Origin: Fuerstiella sp.
Lineage (GTDB): Bacteria; Planctomycetota; Planctomycetia; Planctomycetales; Planctomycetaceae
Length of the DNA: 64,000 bases
Direction of reading: 5' to 3'
Assembly (NCBI GenBank): GCA_022447225.1
Contig: JAKVAZ010000008.1
Coordinates: 343,152-407,151 of the forward strand
Both the position numbers and the translations under genes were made by a program. Of this stretch, positions 29,421 to 38,697 are shown one piece after another. Each line of letters begins with the position of its first letter. Positions within the stretch are counted from its first letter, which is position 1. A model generated the notes under the pieces. That model was not told the origin of the DNA. It did not search any database and saw only the letters and a list, made by a program, of their open reading frames with translations.

Positions 29421-30890
29421 ATGTTGACTATTCCTGGTTCAAAAACACGATACTGTGATGGAGTCGATCGCCGCAGCTTCCTGCAGATTGGCGGTCTGGC
29501 AATGGGAGGAGCCTCCCTGGCAGATATTCTGCGCGCCGAACAGCAGCAGGGACATTCTCAGTCGAACAAGTCGATCATCATGATCATTTTGCCAGGCGGC
29601 CCACCCCACCTGGATATGTTCGACATGAAACCAAACGCGCCGACGGAAATTCGCGGCGAGTTTGATCCGATTGATACCAGCGTCCCCGGCATTCGAATCA
29701 CAGAACTGATGCCTCGCACGGCGGCGTTGATGGACAAGCTCACGATCATTCGATCGCTTCACGGAGGAATCGATGACCACAACGTCCACATTAATCTGAC
29801 TGGGTGGGAAACACATCCGCAGCAGGGTGATTCGCCGCTGCGGCAGGGATATCCAACCGGTGGCTGGCCTTCGATTGGCTCTGTCATTTCGCATCTGAAA
29901 GGTCCGGCCGTTCCGGGAATGCCTCCGTTTGTGAGCCTCGCACCGCCGAATGCGGAATCAACAACCCGTGCCTCTCTCAATCAGCCGGGTTTTTTGGGTA
30001 TCGGTCAGGCAGGGTTTGAACCGAACCGCAAAAAACGTGATGACATAACTTATAAATCGGGAGTAACAAGAGAACAGGTTGCGCGTGACGGCGAACAGGA
30101 AGCAGAGATTACTCTGCGGGACATGTCACTCGACCGATTTGGGGACCGTCGAGCGCTGCTGCATTCTTTTGACCGCCTGAGACGCGACATGGACGGCTCA
30201 GGTGTGATGTCAGGCCTGGACGACATTAATCGTCAGGCTTTCAGCATCCTGACGTCCGGCCGGCTTGGTGATGCACTCAATTTTAAACTCGAATCACATC
30301 AGCTCCGCAGGGAGTATGGAATCAGTGATGCAGAAGTTCCGGCACATGGCGGACCGGAGTTGCTGAAGCAGTTTTTAGTCGCCAGAAGGCTGGTACAGGC
30401 GGGGTGTCGCTGTGTGACCTTGGCATTCAGTGTCTGGCCGATGGATCGGGAAAGTCGGGGCGGATTTAACTGGGACTTTCATTCCGACAACTTCAATAAA
30501 TCACGTCTGTTCGTTCCTATGCTGGATACAGGGCTGTCAGCTTTGATCCGGGATCTGGATAATCACGATCTGCTCGAGGATACATCAGTGGTCGTGTGGG
30601 GAGAATTCGGTCGTACGCCTCGAATCAATAAACAGGCCGGACGCGATCACTGGCCCAATGCAGCTTCTGTCCTGCTTGCCGGTGGAGGCATGAAAACCGG
30701 TCAGACAATAGGCTCAACAAATCGGTACGCCGAAGAACCGAAAGATCGACCGATTCATTACCGGGACGTGTTTGCTTCGCTTTATCGCAATATCGGCATC
30801 AATGCCGCACATACCCATGTGACTGACTTACGTGGTCGACCTCATCCTCTTGTCGACGGTCGCATGCCGATTCACGAACTGTATTCGTGA
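29421..30890 (+). CDS. DUF1501 domain protein, Tat leader (third copy)
   Basis: This 489-residue protein has the DUF1501 signatures Gly-Gly-Pro-Pro-His-Leu-Asp-Met-Phe-Asp, Trp-Gly-Glu-Phe-Gly-Arg-Thr-Pro and Gly-Arg-Asp-His-Trp-Pro-Asn. The leader has Asp-Arg-Arg-Ser-Phe-Leu around residues 16-21 followed by a Gly/Leu/Ala-rich segment. The start at 29421 is chosen because it puts the twin arginines at the usual distance; the open frame itself begins at 29373. It is closer in motif wording to the copy at 9028-10374 than to the one at 7604-8977. No DUF1549/DUF1553 partner adjoins it. It converges with the TAXI receptor gene, 24 bases away. Confidence 0.87.
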   Translation: MLTIPGSKTRYCDGVDRRSFLQIGGLAMGGASLADILRAEQQQGHSQSNKSIIMIILPGGPPHLDMFDMKPNAPTEIRGEFDPIDTSVPGIRITELMPRTAALMDKLTIIRSLHGGIDDHNVHINLTGWETHPQQGDSPLRQGYPTGGWPSIGSVISHLKGPAVPGMPPFVSLAPPNAESTTRASLNQPGFLGIGQAGFEPNRKKRDDITYKSGVTREQVARDGEQEAEITLRDMSLDRFGDRRALLHSFDRLRRDMDGSGVMSGLDDINRQAFSILTSGRLGDALNFKLESHQLRREYGISDAEVPAHGGPELLKQFLVARRLVQAGCRCVTLAFSVWPMDRESRGGFNWDFHSDNFNKSRLFVPMLDTGLSALIRDLDNHDLLEDTSVVVWGEFGRTPRINKQAGRDHWPNAASVLLAGGGMKTGQTIGSTNRYAEEPKDRPIHYRDVFASLYRNIGINAAHTHVTDLRGRPHPLVDGRMPIHELYS

Positions 30891-30914
30891 TCAAATCTGA
30901 AACGGACACTGTCC

Positions 30915-32294
30915 TCAGGCGGCTCGCTTCAAATGCTGTTCATTGATGCGGCGACTGACCAGTTTCAGGTGCATCCGCAGGTTGTAAAACTCTTCCATGT
31001 AGGAAAGTGGAACGTCAATCGCCTGCAGTTCTTTTTCAATTCGCTCCAGTTCAGTTCGATATATCATTACCGAACGTGAAGTGTTTTGGTCCGACAGTTG
31101 CTGATCAATTCTTCGCAGCACTTCATACCAGCGATAGATTCTGGAACGAATCCGCCAGCGGTAAATGGGTGGAGTCAGTCGGACCAGAGGTATCAGCAGC
31201 GTGAGCATGGGCACCAAAAGAATTCTGGTTCGTGAAATCAATGAAGAGACCCAGAAGGGCAGATAGCGGTCGAACAGCGACGGACCGTGCTTGAAATATT
31301 CAGCTGCCGAGGCGTTCAAAGGGTGTTCAGACAGCCGCACGTTTGGAAAATCACCGGGACGCACAAACAGGCCTCCGCCGCTGTGGACTTCCTGGGCCGC
31401 CTTCAGGAAAAGCGGGATAAAGGCTTCGTGCAGATCGGTTGAAGCAACCAGGTTTGCAGCCGGAGCAATCATCTTTATATCCCGGGAAGGAAGGTCGGTC
31501 TGCAGATCCACGACACCCTGAGCCAGAGTTAAGGACAGCATCCACGGAAACAGTTGTGCATAGGCGGCCTGCCGTTTAAGACTCACTAGGTTCACAGCGG
31601 GTGACCGAATCAGTTCCTCGATGTAACCCGAATCAGCCGACGTCACAAAAAAAGCCGCGTCAAGTTCGCCTCGACGCAGCGCTACTGCCGCGTCAAACCC
31701 CGTGCGGGAATCAGGGTAAAACGACCGACTGGCTGCGGACAGTCCGCTGGCACGCAGGACCTGTTCGGACATACAACGGGTCCCGCTCCCCTGAGGACCG
31801 ACAGCGACACGCAGTCCCCTGAGTTCACGAATGTCACTCAGAACGCTGTCCCCACGGCAAAAAATCCACAGGGGCTCCGGATAGAGACAGGCAACCGTCT
31901 CCAGTGTACTGTCGGATGTCAGAGAAGGAGCTGTTCCTCCCTGAACGATTGCGATATCGACATCGTCATCGGAGATCAGTAAATCGTAGTTTTCGACAGA
32001 TCCGTTTGTCTCACGAATGTTTAACGTAATTCCATTTCGGGCCAGGCGGGTGGCATACTGCGTGCAAAAGCGGTAGTAAGCTCCGTCACGATGTCCGGCG
32101 GCGATGGTGATCTCTTTAGGCGGAGCAGGGGCCATGTACATCCATGCGACGGCGAATCCGGTCAACGCGATGGCAACGGCCGGACCAAACGCTTTCCACA
32201 GTTCACTGCAATCGTCAGACGAACCATGCCGACCGGCAGCGGGATCCTGTTCGGAATCAATGCCGGTCTCCAGTCCGGATTTGCGGCGGACCAT
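30915..32294 (-). CDS. Membrane-anchored TAXI-family (TRAP-type) solute receptor
   Basis: This 459-residue protein has a polar N-terminus, a transmembrane segment at about 35-54, and then a TAXI receptor domain: Ile-Ala-Ala-Gly-His-Arg-Asp-Gly-Ala-Tyr-Tyr, Ile-Val-Gln-Gly-Gly-Thr-Ala, and Val-Ala-Val-Gly-Pro-Gln-Gly-Ser-Gly-Thr. A second hydrophobic stretch near 370-390 precedes a basic, helical C-terminal region of about 70 residues. Ordinary TAXI receptors are periplasmic, about 320 residues, and work with DctM-type permeases. Here the receptor is anchored on both sides, and no permease gene is near. It may sense a small anion rather than transport it. Confidence 0.8.
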   Translation of the reverse strand: MVRRKSGLETGIDSEQDPAAGRHGSSDDCSELWKAFGPAVAIALTGFAVAWMYMAPAPPKEITIAAGHRDGAYYRFCTQYATRLARNGITLNIRETNGSVENYDLLISDDDVDIAIVQGGTAPSLTSDSTLETVACLYPEPLWIFCRGDSVLSDIRELRGLRVAVGPQGSGTRCMSEQVLRASGLSAASRSFYPDSRTGFDAAVALRRGELDAAFFVTSADSGYIEELIRSPAVNLVSLKRQAAYAQLFPWMLSLTLAQGVVDLQTDLPSRDIKMIAPAANLVASTDLHEAFIPLFLKAAQEVHSGGGLFVRPGDFPNVRLSEHPLNASAAEYFKHGPSLFDRYLPFWVSSLISRTRILLVPMLTLLIPLVRLTPPIYRWRIRSRIYRWYEVLRRIDQQLSDQNTSRSVMIYRTELERIEKELQAIDVPLSYMEEFYNLRMHLKLVSRRINEQHLKRAA

Positions 32295-32646
32295 TCATTT
32301 CCTCCACTTGACACAGAATCGCCGACTTTTCATCGGTAATTCATGCCGATTCAGACATTAACAGCCGGAATTTCATCCGCTGTGCGGACAGACGAGGGTC
32401 ACCTTCTGATGTAATTCGGCCTCCACATTCGTTAGGACGTATCCGGATTCTCCAAATACGAACAACGCACTCCCGAGTCGCATGCAGGTTCAGCCCGAAT
32501 TACCTGGTTTCAACCTGGACCGTGACGTCCTGGGCAGGAATGGATTCGAAAACATTGAAAGCCGTTGATCGAGTCGCTAATAATTCGGCTCAATTCGTAA
32601 ACATCATTCCGAACTTTTCGTCCAGGACAGCGCGGCAGAACCAGCT
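32295..32646. other. Divergent promoter region
   Basis: About 350 bases between the TAXI receptor gene (minus) and the MoxR operon (plus). Both promoters must lie here. Nothing else was recognised. Confidence 0.5.
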
Positions 32647-33636
32647 ATGCAAACCGAACTTCAGCAAGTTAAAGACCGAGTGGCGGAAAAGGCCGAACAG
32701 ATACATCAGCTCAACGGCGAATTGCGAAAAATCGTCGTCGGGCAGGAACAAATGATGTCGCGACTGCTCACAGGGCTGCTTTCGGGCGGGCATGTGCTGC
32801 TGGAAGGCGTGCCGGGACTGGCCAAAACCACTGCTGTCACAGCACTCGCTCAGGCGCTCTCGGTTGGATTCAAACGAATTCAGTTTACCCCGGATCTGCT
32901 GCCGGCTGACCTGCTGGGGACCATGATCTACATGCCTGCTCAGGGTACGTTTGCCACCCGCAAAGGACCGATTTTTTCCAATCTGATACTGGCCGACGAA
33001 ATCAACCGCGCTCCGTCGAAAGTCCAGTCAGCCCTTCTGGAAGCCATGCAGGAGCGTCAGGTCACCATTGGTGACGAAACATTCGTGCTGGACAAACCGT
33101 TCCTGGTTCTGGCCACCCAAAACCCGATTGAACAGGAGGGAACTTATCCTCTGCCGGAAGCTCAGGTTGACCGCTTCATGCTCAAGGTAAAAATCACCTA
33201 CCCGGAGCCCGACGAAGAACGCCGGGTTCTGGATATGACACTCGAAGAAAATTCACCACCGATTCGTGCGGTGCTGACACCGCAGGACATTCTGGACATG
33301 CAGGAAGTGGTACGTATGATTTATATCGACGAACAGGTGCGAAACTACATCGTCTCGGTCGTCAGAGCGACACGGCACCCGGAGCAGTTTAAACTCAGCG
33401 ACGTGGCTCCGCTCATTGAATTTGGAGCATCTCCGCGGGCATCGATATTCCTGGGAGTAGGCGCGCGGGCCAGCGCATTTCTGAACGGTCGCGCGTATGT
33501 GACTCCGCAGGATGTCAAAGACATCGCCATGGACGTGCTGCGACACCGAATCATACTGACGTATGAAGCAGAAGCGGAAGAAAAAACATCAGATGACGTC
33601 ATCCGCGAATTGCTGACTGCTGTTCCTGTACCGTAA
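32647..33636 (+). CDS. MoxR-family AAA+ ATPase
   Basis: This 329-residue ATPase has Walker A Gly-Val-Pro-Gly-Leu-Ala-Lys-Thr-Thr at 54-62 and Walker B Leu-Ile-Leu-Ala-Asp-Glu-Ile-Asn at 113-120. It also has the MoxR segment Ala-Thr-Gln-Asn-Pro-Ile-Glu-Gln-Glu-Gly and the sensor region around Glu-Ala-Gln-Val-Asp-Arg-Phe. MoxR proteins act as chaperone-like ATPases for partner proteins with von Willebrand A domains. It is the first gene of a four-gene run followed by a DUF58 protein, a BatD-like lipoprotein and a VWA protein, a common partner set. The ATG at 32647 is the first in frame after a stop. Confidence 0.93.
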   Translation: MQTELQQVKDRVAEKAEQIHQLNGELRKIVVGQEQMMSRLLTGLLSGGHVLLEGVPGLAKTTAVTALAQALSVGFKRIQFTPDLLPADLLGTMIYMPAQGTFATRKGPIFSNLILADEINRAPSKVQSALLEAMQERQVTIGDETFVLDKPFLVLATQNPIEQEGTYPLPEAQVDRFMLKVKITYPEPDEERRVLDMTLEENSPPIRAVLTPQDILDMQEVVRMIYIDEQVRNYIVSVVRATRHPEQFKLSDVAPLIEFGASPRASIFLGVGARASAFLNGRAYVTPQDVKDIAMDVLRHRIILTYEAEAEEKTSDDVIRELLTAVPVP

Positions 33637-33713
33637 CCGACAGATTTCGATGTTCCTGATGCTGCACTGTTTCATGTCCCTGGTCGACATCGACGAATTG
33701 GTCCTTTACCGCT

Positions 33714-34595
33714 ATGCCTGAAGTTGCCGAAATTCTGCGCAAAGTACAGCGTATTCAGATTGTCGCCAATCGCTCTGTCGACGACCTGATGGCCGGCCAG
33801 TACCGAAGTGTATTTCGCGGTCGTGGTATGGAATTTGATGAAGTGCGGGAGTACCAGCCTGGCGATGACATCCGCACCATCGACTGGAACGTAACTGCTC
33901 GCGCCGGGGTACCGTTTATCAAACGATTTTGTGAAGAACGCGAATTGACAATCCTGTTTCTTGTGGATGTGTCGGCATCAGGTGTATTTGGATCCGTCAA
34001 TCAGTCCAAACTGGAGACGATGGTTGAAATTGCAGCTTTGTTAATGTTCTCGGCACTCAGAAACAACGACAAAGTTGGCCTGCATCTGTTCGCGGACGAA
34101 ATTGTGGCCTGTTACCCGCCGCGTAAGAGCAAAGGGAATGTGCTGCGACTGCTGCGGGAGATGATCGCAGCCAAACCGGTCGCCGCTGAAACCAATCTGG
34201 AAGGGGCTCTCGAATATCTGACCCGCGTTCAGAAACGTCGAGCTGTTGTATTCGTTATCAGTGATTTCCAGTCTGAGGTTTCCCGCAATGCACTGTCCAT
34301 GTCCAACGGACGCCATGACCTTGTCGCCATCACGATTTCCGATCCCCGCGAAGAGTCCTTTCCAAACGTAGGATTCATTCGGCTCCAGGATGCAGAAACC
34401 GGACAAATTGTTGAAGTGGACACCGGAAATGAGCATATCCGGCAACTGTTTCAGCAGCAGGCCAGGCGAAACGCTGAAACCCTCTCGGCCAATCTGCGTC
34501 GTGCCGGCGTCGACCAGTTGCCAGTGAGTACGCGAGAACCGTATACAACCAGTTTGCGAAAATTCTTCGCAGCCCGGGAAAAACGAAATCGGTAG
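33714..34595 (+). CDS. DUF58 domain protein
   Basis: This 293-residue protein shows the DUF58 core: Gly-Met-Glu-Phe-Asp-Glu-Val-Arg-Glu-Tyr-Gln-Pro-Gly-Asp-Asp and Ile-Asp-Trp-Asn-Val-Thr-Ala-Arg. A VWA-like strand with Asp-Val-Ser-Ala-Ser follows, which keeps the metal-binding Asp-x-Ser-x-Ser pattern. There is no signal peptide or membrane segment. DUF58 proteins are the standard partners of MoxR ATPases. It lies 77 bases downstream of the moxR-like gene. The ATG at 33714 is followed closely by the conserved Leu-Arg-Lys-Val-Gln helix. Confidence 0.92.
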   Translation: MPEVAEILRKVQRIQIVANRSVDDLMAGQYRSVFRGRGMEFDEVREYQPGDDIRTIDWNVTARAGVPFIKRFCEERELTILFLVDVSASGVFGSVNQSKLETMVEIAALLMFSALRNNDKVGLHLFADEIVACYPPRKSKGNVLRLLREMIAAKPVAAETNLEGALEYLTRVQKRRAVVFVISDFQSEVSRNALSMSNGRHDLVAITISDPREESFPNVGFIRLQDAETGQIVEVDTGNEHIRQLFQQQARRNAETLSANLRRAGVDQLPVSTREPYTTSLRKFFAAREKRNR

Positions 34596-34666
34596 GAATC
34601 TTGTTGTTCCTGTCCATAGCCCGGCCGTTCATGTGAATCCGGTATGTGATCTGACGATTCCCGAAA

Positions 34667-35668
34667 ATGAACTCCCGCTGCCTGTACATTCTGCTTTCAC
34701 TGACGATCCTCTCCGGATGCGGGGTCGGAGAAGAAAACTTGTCGAATCAGGGCGAAGACGTTGCTGCTCCGATACGAACTGAAACGGTTCGCGGACCGGT
34801 GAGTTTAAGTCTCGAAGTCGTGCCGGCTGAGGTCCGGTTGTCCGATGAGCCGACTCTCACACTCACAATCAAATCCCGACCAGGTGTTCGGATCACCAAA
34901 CCGCCGTTTGGAGCGTCCGTCGGGGAATTCCTGATCCGGGATTACCATGAACCACCACCTGTCATCGAAGGAAAGGACGAAGTCACCCGACTGATTTATC
35001 AGCTGGAACCTACGCGCGCCGGCACACTGACCATTGGCCCGATTGCCGTCCGATTTCAGGACAATCGCCTTAATGAGGATGGTGAAGAATCTGTGGTTGA
35101 ATCTGAAGTGCTGCAGGTTGAGGTCAACACGATCATCGGAGAAGCCGCACCTTCGCTGGAAGACATGAAACCATCTCGGGGGCCTGTTGAATTGCCATCA
35201 GCCGGGCCACCTGTCTGGGTCTGGTTCATGACGGTGATCGTGTCAGGAATAATGGCCGCTGTGGTATGGTGGATCAGGCGACGTCGGCAACAGGCACAGC
35301 TTGAACCGCCGCTGACGGCCCGTCAGCTGGCTCAAATGGAACTCGATCGCATTATTCGTCAGCGTCTGAATGAAGCCGATGTCAAAGAATTCTACGTCGA
35401 AATCACAGGCGTGGTTCGGCGTTATATTGAGCGATCAACCGGAATCCGTGCCCCAGAGCAGACTACAGAAGAGTTTCTGCATGAAATTCTTTCGGAAACT
35501 TTATTCTCAGATGATGAGCAGCGACGTCTGCAGCAGTTTCTTGAATCAGCCGATCTGGTCAAATTTGCAGGCCACCAGCCGGACAGAAATGATATGGATT
35601 CCAGTATCGAACGCGCCCGTGAATTCACTCAGCGGGATTCGGACCGGACCGGGGAGGCGGCCGAGTGA
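34667..35668 (+). CDS. BatD-like lipoprotein with one transmembrane segment
   Basis: This 333-residue protein begins with a lipoprotein signal: hydrophobic residues, then Leu-Ser-Gly-Cys at about 15-18. A beta-sandwich region of about 130 residues follows, with a Pro-Pro-Phe-Gly and Tyr-Gln-Leu-Glu-Pro-Thr pattern as in BatD/oxygen-tolerance proteins. A transmembrane helix is at about 184-203, followed by a basic stop and a helical cytoplasmic region of about 130 residues resembling DUF4381-type tails. Its stop codon overlaps the GTG start of the VWA gene, so translation is coupled. Exact family naming is uncertain. Confidence 0.75.
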   Translation: MNSRCLYILLSLTILSGCGVGEENLSNQGEDVAAPIRTETVRGPVSLSLEVVPAEVRLSDEPTLTLTIKSRPGVRITKPPFGASVGEFLIRDYHEPPPVIEGKDEVTRLIYQLEPTRAGTLTIGPIAVRFQDNRLNEDGEESVVESEVLQVEVNTIIGEAAPSLEDMKPSRGPVELPSAGPPVWVWFMTVIVSGIMAAVVWWIRRRRQQAQLEPPLTARQLAQMELDRIIRQRLNEADVKEFYVEITGVVRRYIERSTGIRAPEQTTEEFLHEILSETLFSDDEQRRLQQFLESADLVKFAGHQPDRNDMDSSIERAREFTQRDSDRTGEAAE

Positions 35669-36735
35669 ACTCGTTTCGCTTCCATGAACCTCTTTTTCTT
35701 CTGCTGCTGATCCCGGTCCTGGTTTCGGGCCTGTGGTCACTCCGGCGTGATCAGAGACTGGCGGTCACTTTTTCCAGTGTGGCACTGCTCCAGCAGCTCC
35801 CCGTCACCATGGCACAGCGGATTCGACTTCTGCTGCCGTGGCTGCGCACCACAGGAATGCTGCTGGTCGTGATTGCTGTGGCGCGTCCGCAGTTCGGCCG
35901 TGAGGAGTTTCGGATTCGTACAGAAGGTATCGCCATACAAATGTGTATCGACCGTTCCGGATCAATGCAGGCGCTGGACTTTCCGGTCGACGGGGAACGT
36001 GTCAGCCGTTTGGATGCGGTTAAACACGTCTTCCGACAGTTCGTGGCCGGCGAGGGTGAATTTGACGGCCGACCGGACGATGTTATCGGACTTGTGGCAT
36101 TCGGAGGATTCGCAGACGCAAAATGTCCGCCAACACTGGATCACGGTACGTTGCTGGAAATGCTGGACACGGTGAAGATTCCCGAACCCATTTATGACCG
36201 AAACGGTCAAATGGTTAATGAGCGTCTGCTCCAGGAAGAACAGGCAACCGCGATAGGAGATGCGATCGCCGTGGCCGTGGACCGACTCAGGGACCTGAAA
36301 ACGAAAAGTAAAGTGATTTTACTGCTGTCAGATGGTGAAAACACGGCCGGAGTGAACACACCGCAGGATGCTGCAGACGCCGCAAAGGCATTCAATATTC
36401 GTATCTATTCGATCGGGGTCGGATCAAATGGAACCGCACCATTTCCCTCTGTGGACATATTCGGACGTCAGGTACTGAGACCTCAGCAGGTCCGCCTCGA
36501 TGAAGCAACATTGAAGGAACTGGCCCAAAAGACAGGTGGCCGGTACTTCAATGCAAAAGACACAGAGGCCCTCTCAGCTGTCTACGAGGAAATTGACCAG
36601 CTTGAAAAAACTGAAACCGAAGGACAGGTCTATACCGACTACCACGAGTACTTCCAGACTCTGCTGCTGCCCGGAATTGCATGTGTTCTGCTGGAGCTGT
36701 TGCTGAGTGCAACTCGATTCCGAAGTCTCCCGTAG
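35665..36735 (+). CDS. VWA-domain membrane protein (BatA-like)
   Basis: This 356-residue protein has an N-terminal hydrophobic helix, a second near residues 60-73, a VWA domain, and a last transmembrane helix near the C-terminus, the Aerotolerance/BatA layout. The metal-ion-dependent adhesion site Asp96-x-Ser-x-Ser100 is intact. The conserved Leu-Leu-Leu-Ser-Asp-Gly-Glu-Asn lies about 120 residues later. The start is the GTG at 35665, overlapping the previous stop by one codon. Full Bat operons usually carry a second VWA gene (batB) and TPR proteins; these are missing here. Confidence 0.88.
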   Translation: MNSFRFHEPLFLLLLIPVLVSGLWSLRRDQRLAVTFSSVALLQQLPVTMAQRIRLLLPWLRTTGMLLVVIAVARPQFGREEFRIRTEGIAIQMCIDRSGSMQALDFPVDGERVSRLDAVKHVFRQFVAGEGEFDGRPDDVIGLVAFGGFADAKCPPTLDHGTLLEMLDTVKIPEPIYDRNGQMVNERLLQEEQATAIGDAIAVAVDRLRDLKTKSKVILLLSDGENTAGVNTPQDAADAAKAFNIRIYSIGVGSNGTAPFPSVDIFGRQVLRPQQVRLDEATLKELAQKTGGRYFNAKDTEALSAVYEEIDQLEKTETEGQVYTDYHEYFQTLLLPGIACVLLELLLSATRFRSLP

Positions 36736-37026
36736 ACAATACGTGAACAAACTCGCGAGTTTTACCATTGTCGAACAATGGTTCCGGTACCGCTGCTGCA
36801 TCTGCTCTACAATTTCCCCGCAGGTCCTCACCGGGAACCGCACAAATTCCCGAAAACCCCGTTCGGTCAAGCTGATGGTGACGCCGACGCATTTCGGCTG
36901 TGTTTCCCTTATACTCACGGGGTGTCGCAGCCGGTGACTGAGACACCCCCAAGACACTGCGTAACTCCGATATTCACCGACCGGTATCCGTTTGATTAAC
37001 GTCTCGTTGCCTGTTTGTGTCAATTC

Positions 37027-38619
37027 ATGTCCAGCCAGCCACCACTTTTCCCCGATTTCGCTTCCGATCCAACGGGAACATCGGCATTCCCACTGGCTGT
37101 GATCGAGCTTGGAACGTCCGCGATTCGGATGGCAATTGGCATGACGGACGGTACCAACGGCGTTCAAAGTATTGAACAGCTGGTCCAGGGGATCAGTCTC
37201 GGGAAGGACACGTTCACCGAAGGAGAAATTCGACGGGAGACTCAGCAGCAGTGTGTTGATGTCCTGATGACGTATCGTCGCAAGCTGGAAGAGTATCAGT
37301 GTACAAATCCGCAGCACATCCGTGTGGTTGCGACAAGTGCTGTTCGCGAAGCTCAAAATCGAATGGCCTTCCTGGATCGGATCTACACAGCCACCAGATT
37401 CAATGTGGAGCCGATCGACGATGCTGAAATTGCCCGTGTCACATACCTGTCCATGAGACCCATCCTGCAGTCCCATCCCGATCTGCGGGATGCAACAACC
37501 ATGTTGATGGAAGTCGGAGGCGGAAATACAGACGTACTGCTCCTTCAGGGGAATAACATTCTCCATTCCCAGTCCTGGCGTCTGGGTGCTCTCCGTCTGC
37601 AGGAGATGCTAAAAACGTACAAGACCTCTCAGACGCAGTCCATCGCCATCATGACAGGACAGATCGAACGAGTTCTGGAACAGATGAATGAAATCGTACC
37701 CAAAGATCGTCCGGTCGAACTGATGGCGTTGGGAGGGGATGTGCGATTTGCCGCTCGCGAACTGCAGCGAGATCTGAATGAGTCACCGATCTTGCGTCTG
37801 CCACTCAGGGAACTTGCCCGTCTGACCCGCGAAATGCGCAACCTGACTATCGACCAGATCGTCTTGAAGTATCACGTTGAATTGTCACAGGCTGAGACCC
37901 TGGTGCCTGCCCTGATGACCAATGTTCTGGCAGCACAAATGCTGGGAGTCAAAGATATTCTGGTAACTCAGTTCAACCTGCGTGACGCGTTGCTCAACAG
38001 TCTGCTAAGTTCTTCCGAATGGACTGAAGAATTCTGTGAACAGGTGATTCATTCTGCACGTGAATTTGCCCGTCGGTTTCATGTGGACCTGACGCACTCA
38101 GAACATGTGGCACAGCTCTCGCGGCAGCTCTTTCGGGGACTTCAGGGAATTCACCAGCTGGATTTGCGCTGTGAAACAATCCTGTATACTGCAGCCCTGC
38201 TGCATGAAACCGGACTTTATGTCAGTCAAAATGCGTATCACAAACATTCATATTATCTGATCAGTCACGGGGAATTGTTCGGACTCAGCGACCTGGATCA
38301 GCAACTGGTGGCACTGGTTTCTCGTTATCATCGTCGGGCCCTTCCCAAACCGTCACACGAAGCCTACGCCAGGCTGTCCCGGAACAGCCGAGTCACAATC
38401 TCCAGGCTGGCTGCGATGCTGAGACTGGCTGTGAGTCTTGATCACGGACGAGGTCAGAGAATCAACGATATCGAATGTCAGCCGGAACGGCAGCGTCTGG
38501 TGATCAGTGCTCAGGCGTCTTTCGGAGACCTGTCTCTCGAACAACAGGCACTGCGACAGGAAAGTGGCCTCTTTCGTGATGTGTTTGGTATGAGCGTCCT
38601 GTTGCGACGAGCGACTTAA
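37027..38619 (+). CDS. ppx: Ppx/GppA exopolyphosphatase with C-terminal HD-like domain
   Basis: This 530-residue protein has a Ppx/GppA N-terminal half: Val-Ile-Glu-Leu-Gly-Thr-Ser-Ala-Ile-Arg, Ala-Thr-Ser-Ala-Val-Arg-Glu-Ala, and Met-Glu-Val-Gly-Gly-Gly-Asn-Thr-Asp in the phosphate-binding loop. The C-terminal half has an HD-type region with Leu-Leu-His-Glu-Thr-Gly and His-Lys-His-Ser-Tyr-Tyr-Leu-Ile; the canonical His-Asp is His-Glu. Such enzymes shorten polyphosphate or hydrolyse pppGpp. The ATG at 37027 is preferred to the TTG at 37015. It lies 78 bases upstream of the polyphosphate kinase gene, and the two very likely set polyphosphate levels together. Confidence 0.88.
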   Translation: MSSQPPLFPDFASDPTGTSAFPLAVIELGTSAIRMAIGMTDGTNGVQSIEQLVQGISLGKDTFTEGEIRRETQQQCVDVLMTYRRKLEEYQCTNPQHIRVVATSAVREAQNRMAFLDRIYTATRFNVEPIDDAEIARVTYLSMRPILQSHPDLRDATTMLMEVGGGNTDVLLLQGNNILHSQSWRLGALRLQEMLKTYKTSQTQSIAIMTGQIERVLEQMNEIVPKDRPVELMALGGDVRFAARELQRDLNESPILRLPLRELARLTREMRNLTIDQIVLKYHVELSQAETLVPALMTNVLAAQMLGVKDILVTQFNLRDALLNSLLSSSEWTEEFCEQVIHSAREFARRFHVDLTHSEHVAQLSRQLFRGLQGIHQLDLRCETILYTAALLHETGLYVSQNAYHKHSYYLISHGELFGLSDLDQQLVALVSRYHRRALPKPSHEAYARLSRNSRVTISRLAAMLRLAVSLDHGRGQRINDIECQPERQRLVISAQASFGDLSLEQQALRQESGLFRDVFGMSVLLRRAT

Positions 38620-38697
38620 GCATCCTGAACGGGCGACAGAACATTGAGTTTGTCTGCTGCGCAATCCGGCGTGGCATCGAAGAAAGAACTTTCGGTT

